Shown here: positions 41,842-49,305 of the stretch, in pieces
Numbering within the stretch: position 1 is the first letter of the stretch
How the letters are laid out: each line of letters starts with the position of its first letter
Assembly (NCBI RefSeq): GCF_024169655.1
Contig: NZ_JALJWV010000001.1
Coordinates: 4,322,001-4,386,000, forward strand
Direction: 5' to 3'
Length of the DNA stretch: 64,000 nt
DNA from: Pseudomonas marginalis
GTDB taxonomy: Bacteria > Pseudomonadota > Gammaproteobacteria > Pseudomonadales > Pseudomonadaceae
The notes under the pieces: model-generated
Seen by the model: only the letters and a program-made list of their open reading frames with translations
Told to the model about the DNA's origin: nothing
Databases searched by the model: none
Program-made: the position numbers and the translations under genes

Positions 41842-43131
41842 ATGCGCGAAGCGTTGAATCAAGGCCTGATCGACTTCCTCAAGGCCTCCCCTACTCCCTT
41901 TCATGCCACGGCTGCCCTGGCCCAGCGTCTCGAAGCGGCCGGTTACCAGCGTCTCGACGAGCGCGACACCTGGACCACCGAGGCCAACGGTCGCTATTAC
42001 GTGACCCGCAACGACTCCGCGATCATCGCCTTCAAGCTCGGCCGCCACTCGCCGCTGCAGGGCGGCATCCGCCTGGTCGGCGCCCACACCGACAGCCCGT
42101 GCCTGCGGGTCAAGCCCCAGCCCGAGCTGCAACGCCAGGGCTTCTGGCAGTTGGGCGTCGAAGTCTATGGCGGCGCATTGCTAGCACCGTGGTTCGACCG
42201 CGACCTTTCCCTGGCCGGCCGCGTGACCTTCCGCCGCGACGGCAAGGTCGAAAGCCAACTGATCGACTTCAAACTGCCGATTGCCATCATCCCCAACCTG
42301 GCCATCCACCTGAACCGTGAAGCCAACCAGGGCTGGGCAATCAATGCCCAGACCGAACTGCCACCGATCCTCGCGCAGTTTGCCGGTGACGAGCGCGTGG
42401 ACTTCCGCGCCGTGCTCACCGAGCAGTTGGCCCGCGAGCACGGGCTGAACGCCGACGTGGTGCTCGACTACGAGCTGAGCTTCTACGACACCCAAAGCGC
42501 CGCCGTGATCGGCCTCAATGGCGACTTCATCGCCGGCGCCCGCCTGGACAACCTGCTGTCGTGCTACGCCGGCCTGCAAGCCTTGCTCACCAGCGAGACC
42601 GATGAAACCTGCGTGCTGGTGTGCAACGACCACGAAGAAGTCGGCTCCTGCTCAGCCTGCGGTGCCGACGGCCCGATGCTGGAGCAGACCCTGCGGCGCC
42701 TGTTGCCCGAAGGTGACGAATTTGTACGCACCATTCAGAAATCGCTGCTGGTATCGGCCGACAATGCCCACGGCATCCACCCGAACTATGCCGACAAGCA
42801 TGACGCCAACCACGGCCCGAAACTCAATGCCGGGCCGGTGATCAAGGTCAACAGCAACCAGCGCTACGCCACCAACAGCGAAACCGCCGGTTTCTTCCGC
42901 CACCTGTGCATGGCCGAGGAAGTGCCAGTGCAGAGTTTTGTGGTGCGCAGCGACATGGGCTGCGGCTCGACCATCGGCCCGATCACCGCCAGCCACCTGG
43001 GCGTGCGCACCGTCGACATCGGCTTGCCGACGTTCGCCATGCACTCCATTCGCGAGCTGTGCGGCAGCCATGACCTGGCGCATCTGGTGAAAGTGCTCGG
43101 CGCGTTCTACGCAAGCCGTGATCTGCCCTGA
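41842..43131 (+). CDS. apeB: M18 family aminopeptidase
   Basis: 429 residues. Zinc aminopeptidase of the M18 family: LVGAHTDSPCLRVKPQPEL (first metal His-x-Asp), VCNDHEEVGSCSACGADGPML (catalytic Glu-Glu pair), HGIHPNYADKHDANHGPKLNAGPVIKVNSNQRYAT and SDMGCGSTIGPITASHLGVRTVDIG. Cleaves N-terminal (acidic) residues from peptides in the cytoplasm. ATG at 41842 with TGGAGC upstream; an in-frame ATG at 41782 would begin inside the REP. Confidence 0.95.
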   Translation: MREALNQGLIDFLKASPTPFHATAALAQRLEAAGYQRLDERDTWTTEANGRYYVTRNDSAIIAFKLGRHSPLQGGIRLVGAHTDSPCLRVKPQPELQRQGFWQLGVEVYGGALLAPWFDRDLSLAGRVTFRRDGKVESQLIDFKLPIAIIPNLAIHLNREANQGWAINAQTELPPILAQFAGDERVDFRAVLTEQLAREHGLNADVVLDYELSFYDTQSAAVIGLNGDFIAGARLDNLLSCYAGLQALLTSETDETCVLVCNDHEEVGSCSACGADGPMLEQTLRRLLPEGDEFVRTIQKSLLVSADNAHGIHPNYADKHDANHGPKLNAGPVIKVNSNQRYATNSETAGFFRHLCMAEEVPVQSFVVRSDMGCGSTIGPITASHLGVRTVDIGLPTFAMHSIRELCGSHDLAHLVKVLGAFYASRDLP

Positions 43132-43156
43132 GCCAAAGACTGAATGCAGTTAACCA

Positions 43157-43199
43157 TGTGGGAGGGGCAAGTCGAATCGTCGCACCGCCCCCTCCCACA
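43157..43199. repeat. REP hairpin after apeB
   Basis: Arms TGTGGGAGGGG and CCCCTCCCACA around a 20-base loop. Probably an apeB transcript-end structure. Confidence 0.75.
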
Positions 43200-43293
43200 T
43201 TTGGCTTCGCGTACACCTGATCTATATCACCTGCATTTCCCGCAATCCCACCTAGACTTGTCAATATTCCCACTCTGAGAAGGCCATCGCCTC

Positions 43294-43470
43294 ATGATCA
43301 CCATGTCCTCCTTCCACACCATGCTCATCCCTATCCTGATCGGCATGACCATGCTCGCGGTCGGTTTCAATTTTCGTGACAAGCCGCTCGGTGTGTTTGG
43401 CATGTGGGTCGGCATGCTGTTGATCCTGGGCACCGTGGTTTACAAGATCCTCGCTAAACTCGCTGAATAA
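43294..43470 (+). CDS. Small two-helix membrane protein
   Basis: 58 residues: MITMSSFHTMLIPILIGMTMLAVGFNFRDKPLGVFGMWVGMLLILGTVVYKILAKLAE (shown only in outline: helix at residues 10-25, a short loop FRDKPLG, helix at 34-52). Too short for many gene finders. AGAAGG stands before the ATG; a second ATG at 43303 is possible. It precedes an MscS channel on the same strand. No family known to me. Confidence 0.6.
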   Translation: MITMSSFHTMLIPILIGMTMLAVGFNFRDKPLGVFGMWVGMLLILGTVVYKILAKLAE

Positions 43471-43542
43471 CAAATGCCCTCGCATTGGGCATAGGGGCCT
43501 CGTACACTCGGTCAATTCGTCGTTTTCAAGGTTGACCGCCTC

Positions 43543-45711
43543 GTGCTTTCCCGTCTGTTTGCCCTGCCCTGCTGCTTGCTGATCGCCCTGCTCACCCTGC
43601 TCCCGCTCGCTCCGGCCCAGGCCGTTGGCTTGCCCGGGCTGCTGGGTGGCACCAGCAAGCCGCAACCCCAGGCCGAGTTGCCGCTGGGGCAGTCGCTGGA
43701 CGAGGTGATCAAGACCCTGGAAAACGACCAGCAGCGCACCCAACTGCTGAGCGACCTGAAGAAACTTCGCCAAGCCACGCAAAAGGCCCAGCCGGCCGCC
43801 GAACAAGGCGTGCTCGGGCTGATCGGCAGCACGCTGTCTGGCCTTGAGCAGCAATTCTCCGGTGTCGACAGCCCGCTGGGACGCTGGTCCGATGAAGTGG
43901 ACATGGCCACGGATGAACTCAAGGCCTTGATGCTGCCGGCCAGCGAATGGCTGCCGATCATCTTCGGTTTTGCCCTGATCCTCGCCGTGTGGAGCCTGCT
44001 GGCCGCCGCGCTGATCTGGCTCAGCCACCGCGTGCGCGAGCGCTTCGGCCTGCCCGAAGAACTGCCGCAACACCCGCGCACCTGGGACATGCTGCGCTTC
44101 GCCCTACGCAAACTGGGGCCGTGGCTGATCGCACTGGTGATCACCGTGTACCTGAGTTACGCGCTGCCCTCGTCCCTGGGCAAATCCCTGGCGATGGTGC
44201 TGGCATATGCGCTGGTGGTCGGCACCTGTTTCTCGGCAATTTGCGTGATCGCATTCTCCGTGCTGGACGGCCCGCATCGCCGTCGCGCGTTGTATATCCT
44301 GCGGCGCCAGGCGTTCCGGCCGTTGTGGTTGATCGGCAGTTTTGCCGCCTTTGGCGAAGCCTTGGGTGACCCCAGGCTGGTCGTCGCGCTGGGCCAGCAC
44401 CTGGCGCACACGGCGGCAACTGTCGCCAATGTGATGGCCGCGCTGTCCACCGGTGTGTTTATCCTGCGCTTTCGCCGGCCGATTGCGCACCTGATCCGCA
44501 ACCAGCCGCTGTCCCGTCGCCTGACCCGCCGCGCCCTCAGCGATGCGATCGAAATCATCGGCACCTTCTGGTACATCCCGGCCCTGCTGTTGGTCTGCAT
44601 CTCGCTGTTCGCCACCTTCGTCTCCGCCGGCGACACCAGCAACGCGTTGCGCCAGTCATTGCTATGCACGGTGTTGCTGGTGCTGTGCATGGTGATCAAC
44701 GGCCTGGTACGCCGCCATGCCCTCAAGCCGCAACGCGGGCACAAGCGCCATGCGCTGTACTCCGAACGCCTGAAGAGCTTCCTCTACACCCTCGCCCACC
44801 TGGTGGTGTGGCTGACGTTTATCGAGCTGGGGCTAAGGGTCTGGGGCTGGTCGTTGATCCGCTTCACCGAAGGTGACGGCCATGAAATCAGCGTCAAGCT
44901 GTTCGGCCTCGGCGGCACGCTGCTGTTTGCCTGGCTGATCTGGATTCTCAGCGACACCGCGATCCACCACGCCCTCACCCGCTCGCGCAAAGGCCTGGCC
45001 AACGCGCGCGCGCAGACCATGATGCCGCTGATCCGCAACGTGCTGTTCGTGACCATCTTCATCATCGCGGCCATCGTCGCCCTGGCCAACATGGGCATGA
45101 ACGTCACGCCGCTGCTGGCCGGTGCCGGTGTGATCGGCCTGGCCATCGGCTTTGGCGCGCAGTCGCTGGTGGCGGACTTGATCACCGGCCTGTTCATCAT
45201 CATCGAAGACTCCCTGGCCATCGATGACTACGTGGACGTCGGCGGCCACCTCGGCACAGTCGAAGGCCTGACCATCCGTACCGTGCGCCTGCGCGACATC
45301 GACGGCATCGTGCATACCATCCCGTTCAGCGAGATCAAGAGCATCAAGAACTACTCCCGTGAGTTCGGCTACGCGATCTTTCGGGTGGCGATCCCCTACA
45401 ACATGGACATCGACGATGCGATCAAGTTGATGCGCGACGTCGGCCAGCAGATGCGCAACGACCCGCTGCAACGCCGCAATATCTGGTCACCGCTGGAGAT
45501 TCAGGGCGTGGAAAGTTTCGAGTCGGGCAGCGCGATTCTGCGGGCGCGCTTCAAGACTGCGCCGATCAAGCAATGGGAAGTATCGCGGGCGTTCAACCTG
45601 TCGCTCAAACGCCATCTGGACGAGGCCGGGCTGGACCTGGCCACACCGCGCCTGAGTGTGCAGGTGGTGACCGGCGCTTCGGGCGGGCTGGAGAAAGAGA
45701 AGAACGCCTGA
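43543..45711 (+). CDS. MscS-family mechanosensitive channel (YbiO-like)
   Basis: 722 residues, far longer than E. coli MscS (286). A signal peptide (FALPCCLLIALLTLLPLAPAQA) leads to a periplasmic alpha-helical domain, then about 8-10 membrane helices, then the MscS pore-lining helix and beta domain: LLAGAGVIGLAIGFGAQSLVADLITGLFIIIEDSLAIDDYVDVGG. It resembles E. coli YbiO/MscM-type channels that open under membrane tension to release osmolytes. GTG start at 43543. Confidence 0.88.
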   Translation: MLSRLFALPCCLLIALLTLLPLAPAQAVGLPGLLGGTSKPQPQAELPLGQSLDEVIKTLENDQQRTQLLSDLKKLRQATQKAQPAAEQGVLGLIGSTLSGLEQQFSGVDSPLGRWSDEVDMATDELKALMLPASEWLPIIFGFALILAVWSLLAAALIWLSHRVRERFGLPEELPQHPRTWDMLRFALRKLGPWLIALVITVYLSYALPSSLGKSLAMVLAYALVVGTCFSAICVIAFSVLDGPHRRRALYILRRQAFRPLWLIGSFAAFGEALGDPRLVVALGQHLAHTAATVANVMAALSTGVFILRFRRPIAHLIRNQPLSRRLTRRALSDAIEIIGTFWYIPALLLVCISLFATFVSAGDTSNALRQSLLCTVLLVLCMVINGLVRRHALKPQRGHKRHALYSERLKSFLYTLAHLVVWLTFIELGLRVWGWSLIRFTEGDGHEISVKLFGLGGTLLFAWLIWILSDTAIHHALTRSRKGLANARAQTMMPLIRNVLFVTIFIIAAIVALANMGMNVTPLLAGAGVIGLAIGFGAQSLVADLITGLFIIIEDSLAIDDYVDVGGHLGTVEGLTIRTVRLRDIDGIVHTIPFSEIKSIKNYSREFGYAIFRVAIPYNMDIDDAIKLMRDVGQQMRNDPLQRRNIWSPLEIQGVESFESGSAILRARFKTAPIKQWEVSRAFNLSLKRHLDEAGLDLATPRLSVQVVTGASGGLEKEKNA

Positions 45712-45780
45712 GCCTTCAGGCGCGATGTGGGCGCTGCCTAGCCCCCACATTGGAGATTCGCTGATTTCAGTGGGGTGGGC

Positions 45781-46002
45781 TCAGGCCAGCGCGGCGCCGT
45801 CCATCTTCTGGCGCAGGCTCAACGGACGCATATCGGTCCAGACCTCTTCGATGTAGTCCAGGCACTCTTGCTTCAGGCCGCTCTTGCCCGCGTTACGCCA
45901 GCCTTCCGGCACGGCCTTGTAGTCGGGCCAGATGGAATACTGTTCTTCATGGTTGACCACTACCTGAAACAGGATGTCGTCGCGGTCAAATGCTGAGGTC
46001 AT
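45781..46002 (-). CDS. MbtH-family NRPS accessory protein (orphan)
   Basis: 73 residues. The MbtH signature is present: VVVNHEEQYSIWPDYKAVPEGWRNAG then CLDYIEEVWTDMRPLSLR. MbtH proteins bind adenylation domains of non-ribosomal peptide synthetases and are needed for their activity. No NRPS gene lies in this window. A near-consensus PvdS-type promoter (46064-46087) sits upstream and pvdS itself is 10 kb away, so it probably serves pyoverdine synthesis. ATG at 46002 with GGAGAA upstream. Confidence 0.92.
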   Translation of the reverse strand: MTSAFDRDDILFQVVVNHEEQYSIWPDYKAVPEGWRNAGKSGLKQECLDYIEEVWTDMRPLSLRQKMDGAALA

Positions 46003-46063
46003 TGCTGTTCTCCATCGTTCAAAGGCTGGCTGCGCACCACGCGCAGCGCTGATATCTATAGAA

Positions 46064-46087
46064 ACGTACCAGGCTGGCGAAAAATTA
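46064..46087 (-). promoter_or_regulatory. Putative PvdS-dependent promoter (iron-starvation box) for mbtH
   Basis: On the minus strand: TAATT, exactly 16 bases, CGT. The P. aeruginosa consensus for PvdS promoters is TAAAT-N16-CGT, so there is one mismatch. It is 62 bases upstream of the MbtH start. Its -35 overlaps the TAA stop of the gene remnant. Confidence 0.5.
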
Positions 46088-46237
46088 GAGGCTGGCGACC
46101 GCTGCCGCCAAGGCACGCCCGAAAATCTCGGCGACCTGATCCTTCGACAATCACCGCCGCAGGCAACAACACCCCGTCTTCCGGGTCGTTGAGCAGGTTA
46201 CGGATGGATGAAGCGCCAAATGAGGCAACGCTTGACG
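46085..46237 (-). pseudogene. C-terminal remnant of an unidentified gene, frameshifted
   Basis: Read on the minus strand, frame one gives SIRNLLNDPEDGVLLPAAVIVE, and after a one-base shift the next frame gives KDQVAEIFGRALAAAVASL and a stop at 46085. Both pieces look like genuine protein (mixed hydrophobic/charged, no rare-codon pattern) and meet at about 46146. No start codon or N-terminal half is found upstream, where the amidase gene begins. I read it as the tail of a deleted gene. Family unknown. Confidence 0.4.
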
Positions 46238-47005
46238 TCAAAGCCCCCGGTACTTGTCGTTCAGCGCATACAAAATCGCACACGTCTCGGCATCCAGGCA
46301 CCCACAATAATCCCTGGCCCGAAAGTGCATTTGAAACGCGCGGGTCCGCAGCTCGAACGCCTGGCGATTCTGCGCCGGTTTATACCCGTAGCGCTGAAAG
46401 GCGCGTTCCACTTCCACCTCGGGCGGTAACCCGACACAAAATCGGCGCTGGTACATCGCCCGCGTCGCCTCATCGAACCAGGCCCCTACGCCCGCCTCGA
46501 ACAGGCAACGCCAAGGCAAGCGTGGCCCCGGATCACTCTTGCGCCAATACGCCACATCCGAATGCCCAAGGATCTCGCTCGGGCCGATGTGCGGGTAACG
46601 CGCAAGGATGTCGCGCAGCAATTCGATCAATACATCCACCTGCTCCCGAGGGTACGCAGGAAAGGTAAACACGCCGTCCTCATCGCGCGCCTGGTTGACG
46701 ATCTCGATGCCGATCGCGCGGCTATTGAGGTTGTCCCGCCCGCCCCAGTGGCTCACCCCGGCATGCCAGGCGCGCTGCGCCTCATCCACCAGGCGGAACA
46801 CGCGCAACTCGTCATAACCGGCGGCGCGGTAGCCGGGCTCTGCCGGATCGGGCAGCAGATAGTGCGCACTGACACCGTGTCGCGTCAGGGTGTGCAGGGA
46901 TGACATAAACGGTGCGGCGGTGTAATGCAGGACCACTTGCCCCACGGGCTCGCCGTTGCGTGCGTTGAAGTCCTTGGCGGGGAAACTGGTATCGATGACC
47001 AACAT
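46238..47005 (-). CDS. N-acetylmuramoyl-L-alanine amidase (AmiD/AmpD-like)
   Basis: 255 residues, Amidase_2 fold: VVLHYTAAPFMSSLHTLTRHGVSAHYLL (first zinc His), AWHAGVSHWGGRDNLNSRAIGIEIVN and ILGHSDVAYWRKSDPGPRLPW (second His and Lys/Asp). C-terminal ~65 residues match a peptidoglycan-binding-like helical domain (RAFQRYGYKPAQ...QAFELRTRAFQMHF). No clear signal peptide, so it may act in the cytoplasm like AmpD or be released otherwise; it cleaves the amide between MurNAc and the stem peptide. ATG at 47005 with AAGGA upstream. Confidence 0.88.
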   Translation of the reverse strand: MLVIDTSFPAKDFNARNGEPVGQVVLHYTAAPFMSSLHTLTRHGVSAHYLLPDPAEPGYRAAGYDELRVFRLVDEAQRAWHAGVSHWGGRDNLNSRAIGIEIVNQARDEDGVFTFPAYPREQVDVLIELLRDILARYPHIGPSEILGHSDVAYWRKSDPGPRLPWRCLFEAGVGAWFDEATRAMYQRRFCVGLPPEVEVERAFQRYGYKPAQNRQAFELRTRAFQMHFRARDYCGCLDAETCAILYALNDKYRGL

Positions 47006-47129
47006 AAGAATCGTCCTTTTCGGTACAGGCCGAGTCATTCGGCCCGTTCAAGCGCAAAACAATGACCGCCATCCTGAAGGGTTGAACGTCAGGCGGGCGG
47101 TAACTATTTGGCACGCGAAAGAACGCTGA

Positions 47130-48452
47130 TCAGCGCCGCAGCGGCATACCCAGATCGACCTGCAGGCCATCCGGCTGGCTATCGAACGTCAACGAGCAGG
47201 AGCAGCGCTGGACAATCGCCTGCACAATCGCCAGGCCCAGGCCACAACCCTCGCTGTTGCCGTTGCGCCAGAAGCGCTGGGTCAGGTACTGCAGGTCTTC
47301 GCTGGCGATCTGTTGGCCATGGTCACGCACGCGGAACACCACCTGATCGCCGGCCATCAACACACTGAGCTCCACCCGGGTATCGGCCGGGGTGTGGCGC
47401 AGGGCGTTGTCCAGCAGGTTGCGCAGGGCGGCGACGGCCAGGCCCACTGGCATTTCCACCGGGGTGTCGCTGAGGTTGTCCGGCAGGATCAGGTCGATAC
47501 GCTGGTTGTCGCCGGCGTTGGCGTCCTGGATCGCCAACCGCGCGACTTGCTCGGCGCTGGACTGCAAGCCGTCATCGAACGACAGGCTGCCCTCCACCCG
47601 CGCCAGCAAGAGCAATTGCTCGAGGGTGCGATGCAGGCGGTCGGCACCCTCCTCGGCATGGGCCAGGGACTGATCGCGGGCCGCGCCTTCGGTCATGCGC
47701 GCCACTTGCAGGTGGGTCTTGATCGCGGTCAGCGGACTGCGCAGTTCGTGGGCGGCGTCGCCGGTGAGGCGCCGTTCGCGTTCGATGGTCTTGGCGATGC
47801 GCTGCAACAGTTGGTTCTGAGTGTCGAGCAGCGGTTTCAACTCGCTGGGCAGCGGGTGGATCTGCAACGGTTCGAGGGAATCGGCACTGCGTCGCATCAA
47901 GGCGTCACGCATGCGATTGAGCGGCTGCAGGCTTTGCCCGATCCCCAGCCACAGCAGGCACAGGCACCCCAACAACGCCACACCGACCGGCACCGAGGCC
48001 GCCAGCAGGATCGACAGGTTCAACGCCTCACGCTCGACCTGGCGGTCGGCGGTGGTAATGAACAGATCGCCACGGGCCAGGGTGAAGCTGCGCCACGCCG
48101 CACCGTCGATGATCTGGTCGCGAAAACCGCTGCGATGGGATTCCAGGCCCTGGTCCGGGGTAGTGTGGCTGCGCGCCAACACTTCGCCGCGCAAGGAGCT
48201 GACCTGACAGGCCATGCCGCCCGGCACGTTCAGTTGCTCGGCGCTGAAGTGTTTGCCCTCGGCGCTGCTCGCCAGGCCCGGCATCTGCTCCATCAAGCCG
48301 GCGACCATGCGCGCCGACGCGACCAGGCGCTGGTCGAGGGAGAACATCATCTGGTTACGCAGATCGTTGAGCATCCAGGCCGCCGCCAGCGCCCAGATCA
48401 ACACAAAAGCGGCGCCGAGCTTGAAGGTCAGGCGCAGGCGCAGGCTCATCAC
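47130..48452 (-). CDS. dsbS: Sensor histidine kinase DsbS-like
   Basis: 440 residues. Two membrane helices (about 9-27 and 158-180) bound a periplasmic sensor domain with one conserved-looking Cys at position 82 (VPGGMACQVSSL). A HAMP-like segment follows, then His-box GDAAHELRSPLTAIKTHLQV (His about 235), N-box NLLDNALRHTPAD and G-boxes to GLGLAIVQAIV. Operon with the response regulator, overlapping its stop (GTGA). Beside dsbD/E/G divergently, as in P. aeruginosa DsbRS, where from memory the single Cys senses copper. Confidence 0.88.
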   Translation of the reverse strand: MMSLRLRLTFKLGAAFVLIWALAAAWMLNDLRNQMMFSLDQRLVASARMVAGLMEQMPGLASSAEGKHFSAEQLNVPGGMACQVSSLRGEVLARSHTTPDQGLESHRSGFRDQIIDGAAWRSFTLARGDLFITTADRQVEREALNLSILLAASVPVGVALLGCLCLLWLGIGQSLQPLNRMRDALMRRSADSLEPLQIHPLPSELKPLLDTQNQLLQRIAKTIERERRLTGDAAHELRSPLTAIKTHLQVARMTEGAARDQSLAHAEEGADRLHRTLEQLLLLARVEGSLSFDDGLQSSAEQVARLAIQDANAGDNQRIDLILPDNLSDTPVEMPVGLAVAALRNLLDNALRHTPADTRVELSVLMAGDQVVFRVRDHGQQIASEDLQYLTQRFWRNGNSEGCGLGLAIVQAIVQRCSCSLTFDSQPDGLQVDLGMPLRR

Positions 48453-49129
48453 GGGGTGCTATCTCCACCATCCGCCGGGCCCAGGCGGTAACCCAGGCCA
48501 CGTACTGTTTCGACGATGCCGTTGCCCAATTTGCGCCGCAAATGGTGGATATGCACGTTGAGGGCGTTGCTTTCCAGTTCGTCGTTGAAGCCGTAGACGC
48601 TGTCTTTGAGCTGTTCGCTGGAGAGCACGCGGCCCTTGTTGTGCAGCAGCGCCTGCAACAGCGCTTGTTCGCGGCGGGAAAGGTCCACGGGCTGCCCGGC
48701 CAGCAGAGTTTCGCGGCTGCTCGGGTCGTAAGTGAGGCGGCCGTGTTCGATCAGGTTGACGCTGCGCCCCGCCACGCGGCGCAGCAAGGTTTGCAGGCGC
48801 GCAGCGAGCTCGCGCAGGTCGAAGGGCTTGAGCAGGTAATCGTCGGCGCCGGCCTGCAGGCCGTCGACGCGGTTGGTCACCGAATCCCGCGCGGTGAGGA
48901 TCAGCACCGGAATTTCCAGGCCCTGGCTGCGCTGCTGTTGCAGCAACTTGAGGCCATCTTCGTCGGGCAGCCCGAGGTCGAGCACCATGATGTCGAATTC
49001 GGCAGCCTTGAGCATTGCCCGCGCGGCAGCAGCGCTGGCGACGCGCTCGACGGTAAAGCCCTGGGCGCCGAGGCCGGCCACGATGCCGCTGGCGATCAGT
49101 TCGTCGTCTTCACAGACCAGTACGTGCAT
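48449..49129 (-). CDS. dsbR: OmpR-family response regulator DsbR-like
   Basis: 226 residues. Receiver domain: MHVLVCEDDELIASGIVAGL (acidic pair), Asp in FDIMVLDLGLPDEDG (phosphoacceptor about residue 51), Lys in DDYLLKPFDLRELAARLQ. C-terminal winged HTH: LVFDPSSRETL-type entry (here RLTYDPSSRETLLAGQ), LSRREQALLQALLHNKGRVLSSEQLKDSVYGF and VHIHHLRRKLGNGIVETVRGLGYRL. Divergent from dsbD; a tandem CGGTTAATCA repeat in the gap is its likely site. Confidence 0.92.
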   Translation of the reverse strand: MHVLVCEDDELIASGIVAGLGAQGFTVERVASAAAARAMLKAAEFDIMVLDLGLPDEDGLKLLQQQRSQGLEIPVLILTARDSVTNRVDGLQAGADDYLLKPFDLRELAARLQTLLRRVAGRSVNLIEHGRLTYDPSSRETLLAGQPVDLSRREQALLQALLHNKGRVLSSEQLKDSVYGFNDELESNALNVHIHHLRRKLGNGIVETVRGLGYRLGPADGGDSTP

Positions 49130-49238
49130 GCTGAACCCTTCATGAAAGATGGGGGGATTAGAAGACAGATCGATTAAGCGCGCATTATGCCGCCAAAGTT
49201 CGCAACATCAGATATTCCCTACACTCTAGAATAGCGTC

Positions 49239-49259
49239 CGGTTAATCATCGGTTAATCA
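49239..49259. promoter_or_regulatory. Tandem CGGTTAATCA repeat, probable DsbR site
   Basis: Two direct copies of CGGTTAATCA separated by one T (11-base period), about 47 bases before the dsbD ATG. OmpR-family regulators typically bind such direct repeats on one face of the helix. Confidence 0.65.
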
Positions 49260-49305
49260 ACGCCACACATTGTGTGCCTCACTTGCATCGAACTAAGGCT
49301 TGACC

